From Talaromyces rugulosus (Eukaryota > Ascomycota > Eurotiomycetes > Eurotiales > Trichocomaceae): a DNA stretch of 64,000 bases. Under the pieces are notes generated by a model that was not told where the DNA came from, searched no databases, and saw nothing but the letters and a program-made list of their open reading frames with translations. Where the stretch lies: the NCBI RefSeq assembly GCF_013368755.1, contig NC_049562.1:3720001-3784000 (forward strand), in the 5' to 3' direction. The translations under genes were made by a program, and so were the position numbers. Position 1 is the first letter of the stretch, and each line of letters opens with the position of its first letter. Of the stretch, positions 25,256 to 36,606 are shown piece by piece.

Positions 25256-27147
25256 ATGGACGGCCCTCCGCCTCCGCCACCACCGCACGGCGCCAACCCA
25301 AACACGACAGAAGGGACTCCCAAGTATCGCAAATCAACCGACCTGCCCGACGGTCCGTACGACATCTTTGTCGTCCCTCCGCACTCTGCCGGCTCGGGCT
25401 TTATTTACTTGCCGTCGCTGCAATGCCATCGCAACAGCTTCATTGCCGGCTCGCTGTCCACTCTGCTCGTCGTGGCCATATGGGTTATCATCCAGCCCAC
25501 GGTCAAGGTCTGGATGGCCACGACTAATGCCACCGGTGGCATGGGCGTTGTTCTGCTAGTGGTAGCAGTTGGATTTTGCGGTTGGTACTTTGGCACCATG
25601 CAAAGCGACGCAGGTGGCGGTCACACAGGAAACAGACCACGGCCTGGCAGTGGGTTTGGTGGCTCAGGATACCAATACGCCAACAACAACAACAACAACG
25701 CACATCAGGGCCAAAACGGGGCATTCCCTGGAGGAGGCCCCCAGCCGGGTCCTCAGTATAATAATACTGGCGGTCACTTCAATGCGGGAGGCCCGCCACC
25801 GCAATCACCACCGCATCAACACGCCCATCAAAACACTCAGCAAAACACCAATACAAACCCCCCACCCAAGGAAGACCCCAAAAAGGCCGAGGCCGAATGG
25901 GAGAGAGCGCGCGAGGAGACAAAGCGCAAAGAAGAGCTCAAGCGCAAAATGGAAGCCTTCCGGAGAAAGAGAGAAGAAGAAGAGGCGCAGAAGCGGCGCC
26001 AACAGGAGCGCGAGGCCATGGAGAAAGAGCTCAAGGAGCGCAAAGAGCAGCTTGAAAGGGAGGCCGCCGCAGCCAAAGCAGCTGCTGAACGCGAAGTGCG
26101 CGAGAGGGCGGAACGCGAAGCCGCCGAGAAAGAAGAGCGCGCGCGGAAGGAGGCGGCGGAGCGGGAGGAGCGGGCCAAGAAGGAAGCCGCCGAGAAAGAG
26201 GAGCGGGCCAGGAAGGAAGCCGCCGAGAAAGAAGCAGCGGCCAAGGAAGCCGCGAAGAAGGAGGCAGCTAAACGCTTTGCTGCTGCCAAGGAGTCCGCTG
26301 CTAAGAAGTTTGCCGAGGCCAAGGAGAAAGCTGCGAGGGAGAAAGCCGCCTCCGCTGCCGCCTCGACCTTTTCCGCTCCCAATCCCGCTCCTGCCCCGGC
26401 CTCCGCCCCTTCTGCTGCTCCGCCGCGGACGACGGCCTCCTCGCCGCAGAAGCCTCCTCCAAGGCCCACGGCCAGGACTGCTACCAACAACAACGACGAC
26501 GACGCCTACTCGTTCCGCCCGTACGACAGGCCCCGGCGACCATATGGCGGCACGTCGGCGCCCTCGGTCTACTCCGAGTCTTCTTCCTATGCGCCCTCGC
26601 AGTCAACCGCCCGAACCACCCCTCCTCCGTCTCACTCTCACCACGGGCCCTACACCACCAAGGATCCCAAAAAGGTCGTCATCCACGGCGTGTACGCTTT
26701 CAACAATGCCTTTCAAAAGACCCCTATCGCACAGCTGGTGTCTGGGCAGCGCCCGGTCACCGACGGCCTGGTCTTGCGCATCTCGACCGAAGGATGGTTT
26801 GTAGATGATGACGTGCGCGGAGTTGCGCAGAGAGAATGGGATGCAAAGGCATGGACGATGAAGATAATCGAGGTGTGTTTTTTTTTTACTGCTCTACTAA
26901 GATATTAAAATGGGTTGACTAACATTAGCTATAGAGCGTTGAAATCCAAGAGTTCCACGTCGTCCGCGCCAGTCTCCGTGACCAAGAGGGCAAGAAATTC
27001 GTCTTTGTTCTGGACAACTCCGAGGCCTGGAAGGTGACGCAGGGTCTGCAGCGACTCCGAGCCGGTTCTCAAGCACGAGCATTGAATGTGTCCAAGCTGC
27101 CTGTCAGCGAGGGCAAAACACTGCTTAGCAATCTTGGCTTCATCTAA
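25256..27147 (+). CDS. Two-TM protein with long charged Ala/Glu/Lys/Arg helix, function unknown
   Basis: Exons 25256-26872 and 26935-27147 encode 609 residues. Visible parts in order: Pro-rich N-terminus; two hydrophobic segments (about residues 62-82 and 93-112); an Asn/Gly/Pro/Gln-rich linker; then about residues 200-370 made almost entirely of Glu, Lys, Arg and Ala in short charged periods (AAEKEERARK repeated). This favours a single charged alpha-helix or coiled coil. A Pro/Ser/Thr linker follows, and finally a folded-looking C-terminal domain (about 465-609) beginning KVVIHGVYAFNNAF and ending LLSNLGFI. The terminal domain crosses the intron in frame, supporting the gene model. I do not recognise the family. 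The layout suggests a membrane-anchored spacer presenting a globular domain. Two long open frames over the same stretch are composition shadows. Confidence 0.75.
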
Positions 27148-27784
27148 TCCTTTCCTTTCCTTTCCCATACATCTAGACGTGCCTTTTGAGCTCGTCACCA
27201 CCACCACCACCACCATCATCACATCGATTACCTGTACAGCTTTTGCTTCTTTATTTGCTTCCCTCTTTTCAGCGCTTGTTGCTCTCTGCTCTTACGCTTG
27301 CATATTGAGGGGCGTTTTTTTTTTTTGTATAAACCATTCATTCAGCCATGGCATTGTTAATGATTCCCAAATTCCCTTTTGGTTTTGTTGCTTGCAGCAG
27401 ACCAGTTTCAGGTGTAGATAGCTGTCGTATGAAGTCAATACCCAATTATATTTTTATTGCACTACTTTTATATTACTTTTATATTACTTTCACTTTGTGC
27501 ATGAGCCGCGATAATACTATAGCCAACCAAAAAATGGTGTTGCCTAACGGCGTTCGGCAGACCAATCTTCCCGTCGACAGCACGGAAATCTAACAGCTGA
27601 GCACGCGAACTCCGAAAATAGCTGCCTAACAATTAATAATAATTAACTTTCGGGGTAAGACTTATAAGGGTGTGGCCACTGTCCGGAGTACTATTAGTAT
27701 TCAATTCCAGCTGACCTGGTGTCTAGATTTTATAAAAAAATCATTCATTGAATAATAGTTTTTTTATCGATAATTTGTATAACA
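27148..27784. other. Intergenic region between two membrane protein genes
   Basis: 3' flank of the charged-helix gene and promoter of the next gene in the same direction. It includes CACCACCACC/ATC repeats (27198-27220), a T11 run near 27317, ATATTACTTTTATATTAC repeats (27468-27490) and a CGGAGTACT element at 27684-27692. No coding signal. Confidence 0.45.
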
Positions 27785-29257
27785 ATGGGGAATCAAGAAC
27801 AGTCGCAGCCTCTTTTGAGCGACGACGATCATCATAAAATGCCATTTACTCCTTATCACGACGACTCCTCTGGGTCGGAAACTGTCGGCTCTACCACCGT
27901 CTACACGCCGTCTACATCTGAAGTCGAAACTCTGCCCGAGTACCACGACGTGACTCCGGCTTACACGCCGCCTTCTATGGGGGACTACAAAGGTGGTGAT
28001 GTCGCCGGTATTCCCGTAGAACAAGAAGAAGACGAAGAAATAGACGAGCCCGTCCGACGACGTGGCTGCTGCGGTCGATTCCGAAAAGCGAAGAAGGGCG
28101 ACAAGAAGCGTCGTCCGCTACGACGACGGCTGTTTGCCTTGGTGAAGATTGTCTTTTTGGTTTCCCTTGTCTCGTTTTTCATTGGGAAGAAGTGCATTCG
28201 CGATAAAAAGGTTGGCTGAGCTAGAAGAGAGAAAAAAAATGTTTGAATCGTACTTACACATTCAAAACAGGTCAAGGACTTTACGTGGGTAGACTGCCCA
28301 CAAGTAGAGTACGATCCGCAGAATCGCGAAATCATACGAGAAACCGGGTCGAGGGCAATCTGGGGCCGATACCCGCTGTACGATCTCCTATCCCTCAAGA
28401 CTACATCTGGCAGCATCGCCGTCACGGTTGAACCACAACCAGCCGATCCGGAGCACCCGGACGAGCCAGCTCGGCTTGTGCTGGAAACCGGGACAGGCTC
28501 TGTGGCCGTGTCGTTTTCGCATCCTCATCTTGATGCTGTTTTTGAGCAAGATGCCACAATCGAGTTTGATGATCAGCCGTTTGTCCCGGATGAAGGGGAT
28601 ATCAAGGCGTTCAAGAGGTCGTGCAAAAAGCAAAAGAAGCAGCACAACAAGAAGAAACACTTGGGCCACACAGTTGACAAGACAGCCGCCGCCGCTATTC
28701 AGTACCGGCCATATGAGATTGTAATCAAGACTCATAGTGGCTCTGTCTCGGGCAAACTGATCTTTTCTTCTTCTGCGCATGTGGAAACCTACACGGGAAC
28801 GATTTCAGCAACTCTGATACCCGTGGTCTCGTCTGGATATCCAGCCAACAATGCGACTCTCGTGACTCGCACGCACAGCGGGTCTCAGAATATCGCGTTG
28901 GTAAACCCACTCAGGGTGGCGCCTTCTGATATCTTCTCGTCGCCGGATGATTCAGTAGTAGTCCATGCTACATCGTCGCACATCAGCGACTCGGGTCATA
29001 TCAATGCCGTATACCCTCATTCCTGGGCGGGCACAGTCGAAGCTGCCGCGCACACGGGTTCGATTTGCCTGGATGGACCGGGTCTGGAGGTTAGCAAGGA
29101 CGGCCAGGGCCATGCTTCGGGCGTCAAGTACGCAGAGGAAAACCCCGAGAGTCCAGAGTGGTGGGGCAGTCGCGGCGATATGGATGTGTCGCTGGAGGCC
29201 AGGGGGGCTGGGTCTATTACATTTTTCGTAAAACACCCACCTCACGCGAGAGATTGA
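27785..29257 (+). CDS. Type II membrane protein with beta-rich lumenal/extracellular repeats, function unknown
   Basis: Exons 27785-28210 and 28271-29257 encode 470 residues. The N-terminal 115 residues are acidic and Ser/Thr/Tyr-rich, then a basic stretch (GCCGRFRKAKKGDKKRRP) precedes one hydrophobic helix (about residues 120-136), giving an N-in/C-out topology. The outer part contains recurring strands of the form hTxxGSVxhxh, for example LKTTSGSIAVTV, ETGTGSVAVSF, IKTHSGSVSGKL and ETYTGTISATL. This resembles DUF4097-like beta-solenoid or adhesin-type folds. The donor GTTGGC is unusual, but splicing there keeps the frame (K to VKDFTWVDC). Similar proteins are known in Aspergillus-type fungi as hypothetical. 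Role unknown; surface localisation is inference. Confidence 0.72.
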
Positions 29258-29965
29258 GGTCTGTATTTCTGGGGTTCAAGGTTTCAACTAGTTGACTGGC
29301 AAAGTTTGACGATAATGTGGTCGCGTATACTCTCTCATTTTGTTGTGAATGTGTTTGTTTGAATGTTTAACCAGGTTCGTATTATTCTGTAACCATCAAA
29401 ATGATGTCTTAAGAGTCAAGAGTCCAGCCGTTAATAAAGTTAATAAAGTTAAATAAACTATAAACCTCCGGCAAAGCTGCCGCATCCGGCCCCCGTCGCC
29501 CAACCTGCCCAGAAAACACTTGAACGCACGGTCCGCCCCGGCTTCCCAGACAGGAAAGCCGAGCTTTTTTGCTGGCTGAATCGGCTCACCTGCCCGGTTG
29601 GGTCCCAACTTCGCCGCTCCCCCGAGTTTTCCATGTGGAGTCATCTCCGCATTTTGCTTCTCCAGACTGGAGAAGAGAGCCGGTGCACCGGACTTACTCC
29701 GTGAATTTGGTCCCCTGCTAGAGCTTCGTTTTTTGCCTGAATGAAAAACTCGGGATAAAAACATTCCTGGGTCTGGGGGAAGTGGGTCATTGAGTTTATC
29801 CTCCTATATATAAAAACGAACCCCGCCTCTCACGGTTTTCTTCGTGTTACATTGAGTTGTGCATACACACTTTTGTATCATTCAATTGACAAGATTGACA
29901 AGCAGACACTCCTCATGAAATTGCCACCCACCATCCACTGTTATTGATACCTAAACATTAACACC
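29258..29965. promoter_or_regulatory. Promoter region of the sugar transporter
   Basis: A TATA element (TATATATAAAAA, 29805-29816) lies about 150 nt before the ATG at 29966. Candidate CreA carbon-repression sites of the SYGGRG type (CTGGAG near 29667, CTGGGG near 29772) are present, but such short sites occur often by chance. The left third is the 3' flank of the preceding gene. Confidence 0.5.
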
Positions 29966-31920
29966 ATGGGCCGCAAATACTGGGGCGGTTCGGGGGATGC
30001 CCTGACCATCTGGATCTCAGTCGCCACGTCAACAGTCCTCATCTTCTACGGCTACGACCAGGTATGTTTTTGTTCATAACCATGACTATTTTTTTCTTCC
30101 TCTAATGTATGTGTATCATAAGGGCGTCTTTGGCAATGTCATCATCGGCCAAAACTTTCTCGAAACCATGGACTTCCCGTCCTCCAACATGCAAGCAACC
30201 ATGACCTCGGTGTACAATCTCGGCTGTTTCGCGGGCGCCATGTCGACCATCTGGACTGGCGATATCTTTGGGCGGCCGCGACAGATTATTGTTGGCAGTG
30301 CTGTGATTGCTGTGGGTGCGATTATTCAGACGACGTCGTATGGTGTGTCGCAGATGATGGTTGGGAGAGTGGTAGCTGGGTTGGGCACGGGTACGAATTT
30401 ATGTTTTTTTTTAATTTTTTAATTGAAAGTGCTTTTCTAACTGAAGATAGGCATGAACACTGCTACTGCAGGTGTATGGCAAGCCGAGACGAGCAAGATG
30501 AGCAGTCGCGGCAAACTGGTTATTATCCAAATGGTCTCTCTCTCTTTTCTGTCACCTTTTTTTTGTATCTATCTAACTTCCACCACAGGCAAACTGCATC
30601 ACCGGCTTTTCCCTCTCCAACTGGCTAACCCTGGGCTTCTCATTCGCCCCCGGCAACGTCTCATGGCGTTTCCCTCTTGCCTTTCAAATCTTCTTCAGTC
30701 TGCTCATCTTCATCCTCTGCCCCTTTTTGCCAGACTCGCCGCGTCTACTGATCCGCAAGGGCAAATACGACGAAGCGCGTGAGATCATTGCTGCTCTGCA
30801 AGGCGAGGGCGTAACCGTCGACTCGCCCGAGGTCAAGTCACAGTTTAATATTATCAAAGACATTCTTGACCGCGAGCACATGACTACGTATACCTGGGGT
30901 CAGCTTTTGACCGGACGAGGTAACTTCCCCCCCCCCCCTCTCTCCTCCCGAGTTTCCTTAAAAAAAAAAAAAAAACTAACACAGATAGGCCCCTCCGGCG
31001 TCCTCCGACGCATGATCCTCGGCGCATGGATGCAAGCCATGAACCAAATCTCCGGTATCAACATCACCAGCTACTACATGTCCTACGTCTTCATCAACGC
31101 ACTCAACATCAGCGAACTGCTAGCACGCATCCTCGCTGCTGCCGGCAGCGTCGACTATCTTTTCTTTGCATGCATGGCATATTTCACGATTGAGCGGTAC
31201 GGACGCCGTAAAGTGATGATGTGGTCTGCGGCAGCGTGCTGTACCTGCTGGGTTGTGATTGCCATTACCTTGGCAATTTCCGATACGGGTAGGGGCGATC
31301 AGTACAAGTTGGGAATTGTAGCGGTGTCGTTTTTCTTTGTGTTTTTTGCGAGTTTTGGTCTGGGTGTTTTGGGTGTTCCTTGGTAAGCCCCTCCTACACA
31401 TATATAGATAGTAAAAAGGGCCATTGTTATTGACTGATAATCTCATCCAGGCTATACCCCACTGAAATCAACGCTCTCGAAATGCGCACCAAGGGCTCCT
31501 CGCTCGCCATGGCCACAAACTGGATCATGAACTACATGGTCGTCCAAGTCACGCCACCGGGGATCGCAAACCTGGGCTGGAAGTTTTGGATCATATGGGC
31601 ATGTATCTGCTTCAGTTTTATTCCAATCACGTATCTGTTTTATCCGGAGACGGCGAATCGCACGTTGGAGGATATTGATCGGTTTTTTGAGACGAAGCCG
31701 GGCATTATTGTGGCGTGGAATAAGAGTGAGTACCTTTTCCCTCCTAAAAAGAAAAAAAAAAGTTGTGTACTGATGATTTCCAGCGGCAACGCAATTGACC
31801 AGACCGGAAGAGTTTATTCGCATGGACGAGGAAATTACCCAGCGCATTCAGGGTGAAGAGAAGATGCTGGATGAGAAAGAGAGGGTAGAAGCGGTGCCTG
31901 TTCATGATGAAAGTGTGTAA
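29966..31920 (+). CDS. MFS sugar transporter (sugar porter family)
   Basis: Plasma-membrane proton-linked sugar uptake is the usual role. Seven exons (29966-30061, 30123-30390, 30451-30533, 30589-30919, 30989-31382, 31451-31725, 31784-31920) encode 527 residues; all six introns restore the frame. Sugar porter signatures are present: FGRPRQIIVG after TM2, VAGLGTG, PDSPRLLIRKGK before the central loop, GISGxNIT-like QISGINITSYY, YPTEINALEMRTKGSSLA, and PETANRTLEDID at the end of TM12. About 12 hydrophobic helices fit the fold. Exon 3 ends with a weak donor (ATG|GTCTCT). Intron 4 has C10 and A16 runs. Substrate cannot be told from sequence; the PETANRTLEDID ending is common to many fungal hexose, disaccharide and quinate carriers. 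Confidence 0.9.
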
Positions 31921-32580
31921 AGAGTTAAATAAAAAACAATCTTTATACGATTTCAATTTATAAAAAAAAAAATAGGAAGAATATTTTTATATATATTTTT
32001 TTTGAATGTTTGAACTAAAGAACTCAATTGGTGGACCATATATCACATCTCGAAAAAACCAAATATACACAGCTAGAAAGAAAAGAGGAGAAAAAAAAAA
32101 AAAAAAAAAAACATCGAATTTGAGAACCTGGGTATGATGGATAGATATGGCAATGGTATTAATGACATTTTTCCAATCATTATCTACCTCTCCATCATGA
32201 CCAGAATTGACCACAGAGAGAGGGAAATATCAACCAAGACACGCTGGTATGACGGACCACATGATAGAAGCAGAAAAGAAAAAAAAACGCCGTTCTATTC
32301 CCAAATGCAACGAAAATGTGAATTTTCGCCGAGCCGGTACCGGAAAAAAAAACACATAAATTGAACCGACGTTTTAAGAACACACACACACACAAGACAG
32401 TCGAATAGTTGGCATGGACACATAGACACACACAGGTCTATTATCGTCATATAAATGAGAATTGAGGAAGAATCGGTATAGAGTCGATTCTATCGGATCG
32501 GGTTTAAGAACATGGGATCATAGCCATATCCAGTAACTCTTTTTTAAAATAGTTGGCAAGTCGAATTTCAAGTCTGGAAC
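31921..32580. other. Convergent intergenic region, transporter / TPR-J protein
   Basis: Two 3' UTRs, very A-rich. AATAAA-like signals follow the transporter stop (31926-31934). A23 lies at 32090-32111 and a CA repeat at 32383-32393. No coding signal. Confidence 0.45.
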
Positions 32581-34856
32581 TTAAAACTGAAAGTTCTGGA
32601 AGCCACCGCCCCGGCCTTGGGCTCCAGCAAACGGATTGCCGCCAGCATGGGCGAACCCGCCGCCTCCGCCGTTCATCATGTTGAAGAGGATGTTCGGGTC
32701 GATATTGACGCCGTGCATGCCGCCTCCTCCCATGCCACCTGGCATTCCTCCCATTCCGCCAAACGGAGAGCCGCCACCGTGGCCAAACATGTCGGCAGGG
32801 TCCATGAGGTCGTCGCCGTTATCGTAAGCAGCGCGTTTCCTAGGACTGTTAGAGATAGTTAAAAAAAAAAAAAAAGTAAAACTTACTGAGGATCGATCAA
32901 AGTCTCATATGCCTCACCAATCTCTTTGAACATCTCGTCGGTTGAGTCTGGGTTTTTGTCAGGGTGGTACTGGATGGCCATTTTTCGGTAGGCTTTCTTG
33001 ATATCCGTGTCAGAAGCATCCTTGGTCACGCCAAGCATCTTGTAGTAGTCCTTTCGTTTGCTCTTCTTGAGCTCAAACTCGGCATGGCGGATGTCCTCCT
33101 GAATGCCCTTTTCACCGGGGTTGGCTTCGGCAACGTTCTTGTAGTCCTTGACGGCCTCCTCCCAGTTTCCGGCCGCACCATAAGCCTTGGCTCGGATCTT
33201 CTGTGCTTTGACGTAGCTCGGGTCCAGGCGGAGAGCCTCGGTGCAGTCTTCAATGGCCTTGTCGTAGTCCTTGAGCGCATGGCGGGCCTGTGCTCGGTTG
33301 TTCAGCAGCTTCGAGTTGATGTCCTTGTTGGTACGGTCGATTTCAAGACCCTGCGAGTAGAGGTCTACTGCGCGCTGGTAGTTCTTGGCCTTGAAGGCGG
33401 CATTGCCCTCGTCCTTGGTGCGCACCAGCTTTTGCACTTGGCGAAGCAGTTTGATGGCCTGTTTGCTGTCGGGATCCAAACCGAGACACATCTTCAAGTA
33501 TTTTATGGCCGAGTCGTTCTCTCCCTGGCCGTAGTAGGCTCTGGCTCGGAGAAGCAGGGCGTCTGGGTCCTGGTTGTTCTCGCGCAGCAGCGAGATTGCC
33601 ACGTCGTGTGCTTTGCCGTAGGCGTTGTCGTTGCCAATCAGCAACTGGGCCTCGCCCGTCATCAGAGTCCACTTGCGAGGAGTCTTTACTCCTGAGCCGA
33701 GCATTTGGCGTGCTTGCTCAATGGCAAACACGACCAATGAGCCGCCCTTGCCCTCGCTCAATGACTGCTCGGCCTGTGTGATGTGTTTGAGCATGGTCTC
33801 TGGCGCGGAACGGTCCTTGGCCGTGGCCGGGGGCTGGACGTTTGACAAGACATCCAGGGCTTCTGCAGGTCGTCCCAGGTTGGTCAGAATGCGGGCCATG
33901 CGGTGCATGATCTTGGGGTTGCCCGGATCGAGTTCGAGGGCACGCTGTGCGTCTTCCAGGGCCTCCAGGAAGCGGTTTGCAGCCAAAAAGGCGGCGGCAC
34001 GGTTGGAGAGGAATATGGACGAGTTGGGGGTTACCTCGAGGGCTGAAGTTTGAAGTTGTTTTTAGCAACAGTGATGCCGAATAGAAGAAGCAAAGCACAC
34101 AAACTCACCTTTGTTATACTCCTGGATGGCTCGGTCGTACTCGCCCTGCTTGAAGAACTTGTTTCCGGCCAGTTTAAAGGACTCGCCTCCATCACTGATA
34201 GGCGGGCTTGCGCGATGAGGCGGCGGGGTCGGACTGCGCTCGGCGTCGCCGCCGTTGGGCAGGCCGTTGGAAGCTGTGCTGCTCATCGGGGTGGGAGCGT
34301 CTGCAGGCTGCGGCGAGGCGGTGGCATCGCGGTCGAGGTCCATGGAGCTCCGCATGCTGTCTTCTCTCGCGGCAGTCATGGCGAACAGTTGTCGACGGAG
34401 CTCGTCGGGCGGCAGGTTGAGCGGGTGCGAGTCCCGGCTTTGCGAACTGCGGCTGTTGGCCGAGAAGAGATTGTACTTGGACGAGGCAGCCGACGACGAG
34501 CGGCTGTGCTGGCGGAACGAGAGCGACGGCGGCTTGGAGGACTTGCGCGGTGAAGTCGACGCGGATTTCTGAGGCGATGAAGACGCCGAAAAGTCGTAAT
34601 CGTCGTCGTTGTCGTCGTCGTGGTGCTGGTCGGGGGTGAGCTGGGGGATGGTGGTGGAGGAGGTGCTGGTGGTGGTGGTGAGATTGGGCGGTTGTTTCTC
34701 GCGCGACTTTTTGGCAGGTTTTTTTTCTTGCTTGTCCTTGGCAGCGTCTTTTCTGCTCTTGCTCCTGTCTTTTGTTCTTTCTCTTTCCTTTTCCTTTTCC
34801 TTTTTGTCTTTGGTCTTGTCGGGCGACGGCGATTTGGAAAAGAATTGGAGAACCAT
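32581..34856 (-). CDS. TPR and J-domain co-chaperone (DNAJC7/Tpr2-like)
   Basis: DNAJC7-type proteins bind Hsp70 and Hsp90 through TPRs and stimulate Hsp70 ATPase by the J domain. Exons 34856-34109, 34042-32887 and 32839-32581 encode 720 residues. Order: basic Lys/Glu and Ser-rich disordered N-terminus (1 to about 225), tandem TPR motifs (about 230-565; for example [20 protein letters not shown] and [20 protein letters not shown]), J domain about 578-645 with HPD (YHPDKNP), then a Gly/Met/Phe-rich tail ending GGGFQNFQF. Intron 2 interrupts the end of the J domain. An in-frame upstream ATG (35003) would add 49 very basic residues; 34856 is preferred because its N-terminus fits homologues. Likely cytosolic. 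Confidence 0.9.
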
Positions 34857-36606
34857 TGGAAAGTTTGGCGGGCGGGCGGGAAAGGCGCGAATCGAACTAC
34901 GACGAAAGCGGTAGAATTTCTTCCGTTTTTTTTCTTTCTTTCTTTTCTTCTCTCCTGTTCTTTTTTTTTCCCTTGATGCACTCTCAACACCAAGGCTCAA
35001 CAACTCGCGTAGGTCGATAGTGTATTTTTCTCTCTCAAGTCGGATATCACGAAAAAATGCATTAAACAGGGAGAGAGAAAGGAAGAAAAACGATCACGCG
35101 GGGCAGAGCATCGAAAAGGCGTGAAACGACGAACCACTTAGTCGCTGCCAATTATTGAATGCCAACGCTGGTGGAGTCTGTACTCGTCACTTTAAAGCGG
35201 ACTGTACTGGCCGAAAGGGGTCGGATATGATGGATCAATGGTAGATAAAAAGGACAAAGGATGAAGGATGAGGAAGAGGAGAAAAAAAAAGATAGAAGGC
35301 TGGGCTTGTCCTGAGGCTGCAGCTTTGTCGGTGATGATCACAGATGGGCCTGGCTCTAGCGCGCGAGCTGAGGTCGAATGCAATCGAATCCGATCGTGGG
35401 TATGGTATTATTCTCAACAATAATAATAATGATAAATGCGATGGCTGGTCTTGACTTCAGCATCCCTGATCTCGATCGGCCACCGCCAGTTGACTGCTCC
35501 ACAAATAATTAACACTCAGTCTTGACTGTTGACTCTTGGTTAGAATGTGCCGGGACACCGGATCGTGTTGACTACGTAGCACCGAGTACGTAGGTATCGT
35601 GCACGTCCATTCTTTCAAGTAATAGACGTATGCAGCTATCCCAGCCTATTATGTATGTGTGTTCTTGCCAACACAATCAACACATGGCTCCTGCATGCTT
35701 GGTCAATCCATCCCGATCCTGTCAGATGGCCACGTATTACGCGCAGAATAATTGCACACTGCAAATTAAACCCTTCTATTACTATGTATGGAGTATATGT
35801 AATGTGTAATGTGTAACTAATATGTAATAAACTACGGTTGGCGCGGGACGAACCTTACCTTGAGTGCCAGCGTGGCGGAACTGTCGCCACGTGCTTATTT
35901 TTAATTATTAATGCATGCCATCTTTCAAATATATATGCCTCGTCTGTAAAAAAATATATATATATAATTAAAAATCGTATTTGCATTTATCCATGTGCGG
36001 CCAGCGGGTTTTGTTTGTTTTTTTTTCACAACGCTCCGGACGGTCCGGATTCAAGGTTGTAGGCAGGACGATAAAGCACTCAACTTCAAAGAAACTTGAA
36101 GCTTTGATTAATGTTTATTGTATGTTTTAGGTGTGCATGTGAAGAAAAACATCTATTTTTAAATATATCAATTAAAAATATATACATTGTCGAGCCGACA
36201 TGTGCTCTGGCACTGCTAATTACACCTATAGCCCCCTACCTATTATCCAACTCTCACTCACTCTCTATCTAACACTATTAAACTAAAAGTACATTGTCTA
36301 GTCCATACAGGGTATTCGTAAATGCAAACATGCACCAAAAAAAGAAAAAAAAGGAACCACCCAAAAAAAACCCCAACCCCAATGCGATGAATGTAAGATG
36401 CTAAAAAAAAAAACAACGCCTGATCCAAACAATCCCACACAACAACAGTTGATGTAATCACACATAATAGTAATAATAAGGAATCATCCCCGGCGGATAC
36501 GGCGGTATCGAACCTGAAGGATGCATAATTTCGTGAAGCAATCTAATCGGATGCACATCTTTTTTTTTCGAGACCAGTTAGAAAGAGGGAAACATAAAAA
36601 AAACAG
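34857..36606. other. Intergenic region of 1.75 kb
   Basis: Leader and promoter of the TPR-J gene (left) and the 3' flank of the disordered-protein gene (right). It contains a CGTGGCG...CGCCACG hairpin (stems 35871-35877 and 35885-35891), a GAGTACGTAGG element near 35584, and AT-rich DNA with repeated atgtaatgtgtaat units at 35796-35826. No gene seen. Confidence 0.45.

Noticed and set aside
25837..26493. 218-codon Ala/Ser-rich frame on the minus strand
   Set aside because: Antisense shadow of the Glu/Lys/Ala repeat region.
25569..26804. 411-codon open frame on the plus strand, very Arg/Pro/Lys-rich
   Set aside because: It lies inside the exon of the charged-helix protein in another frame. 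The GA/GC-rich repeat composition removes stops in all frames; it has no start support and no family signature.
28201..28270. Stop codon just after the first exon of the beta-rich membrane protein as a true gene end
   Set aside because: Splicing from 28210 to 28271 is in frame and leads to a long conserved-looking domain, so a 144-residue protein alone is unlikely.
32964..33695. 243-codon frame opposite the TPR region
   Set aside because: Antisense shadow of the TPR-J gene, with Val/Leu-rich text produced by Lys/Asp codons read backwards.
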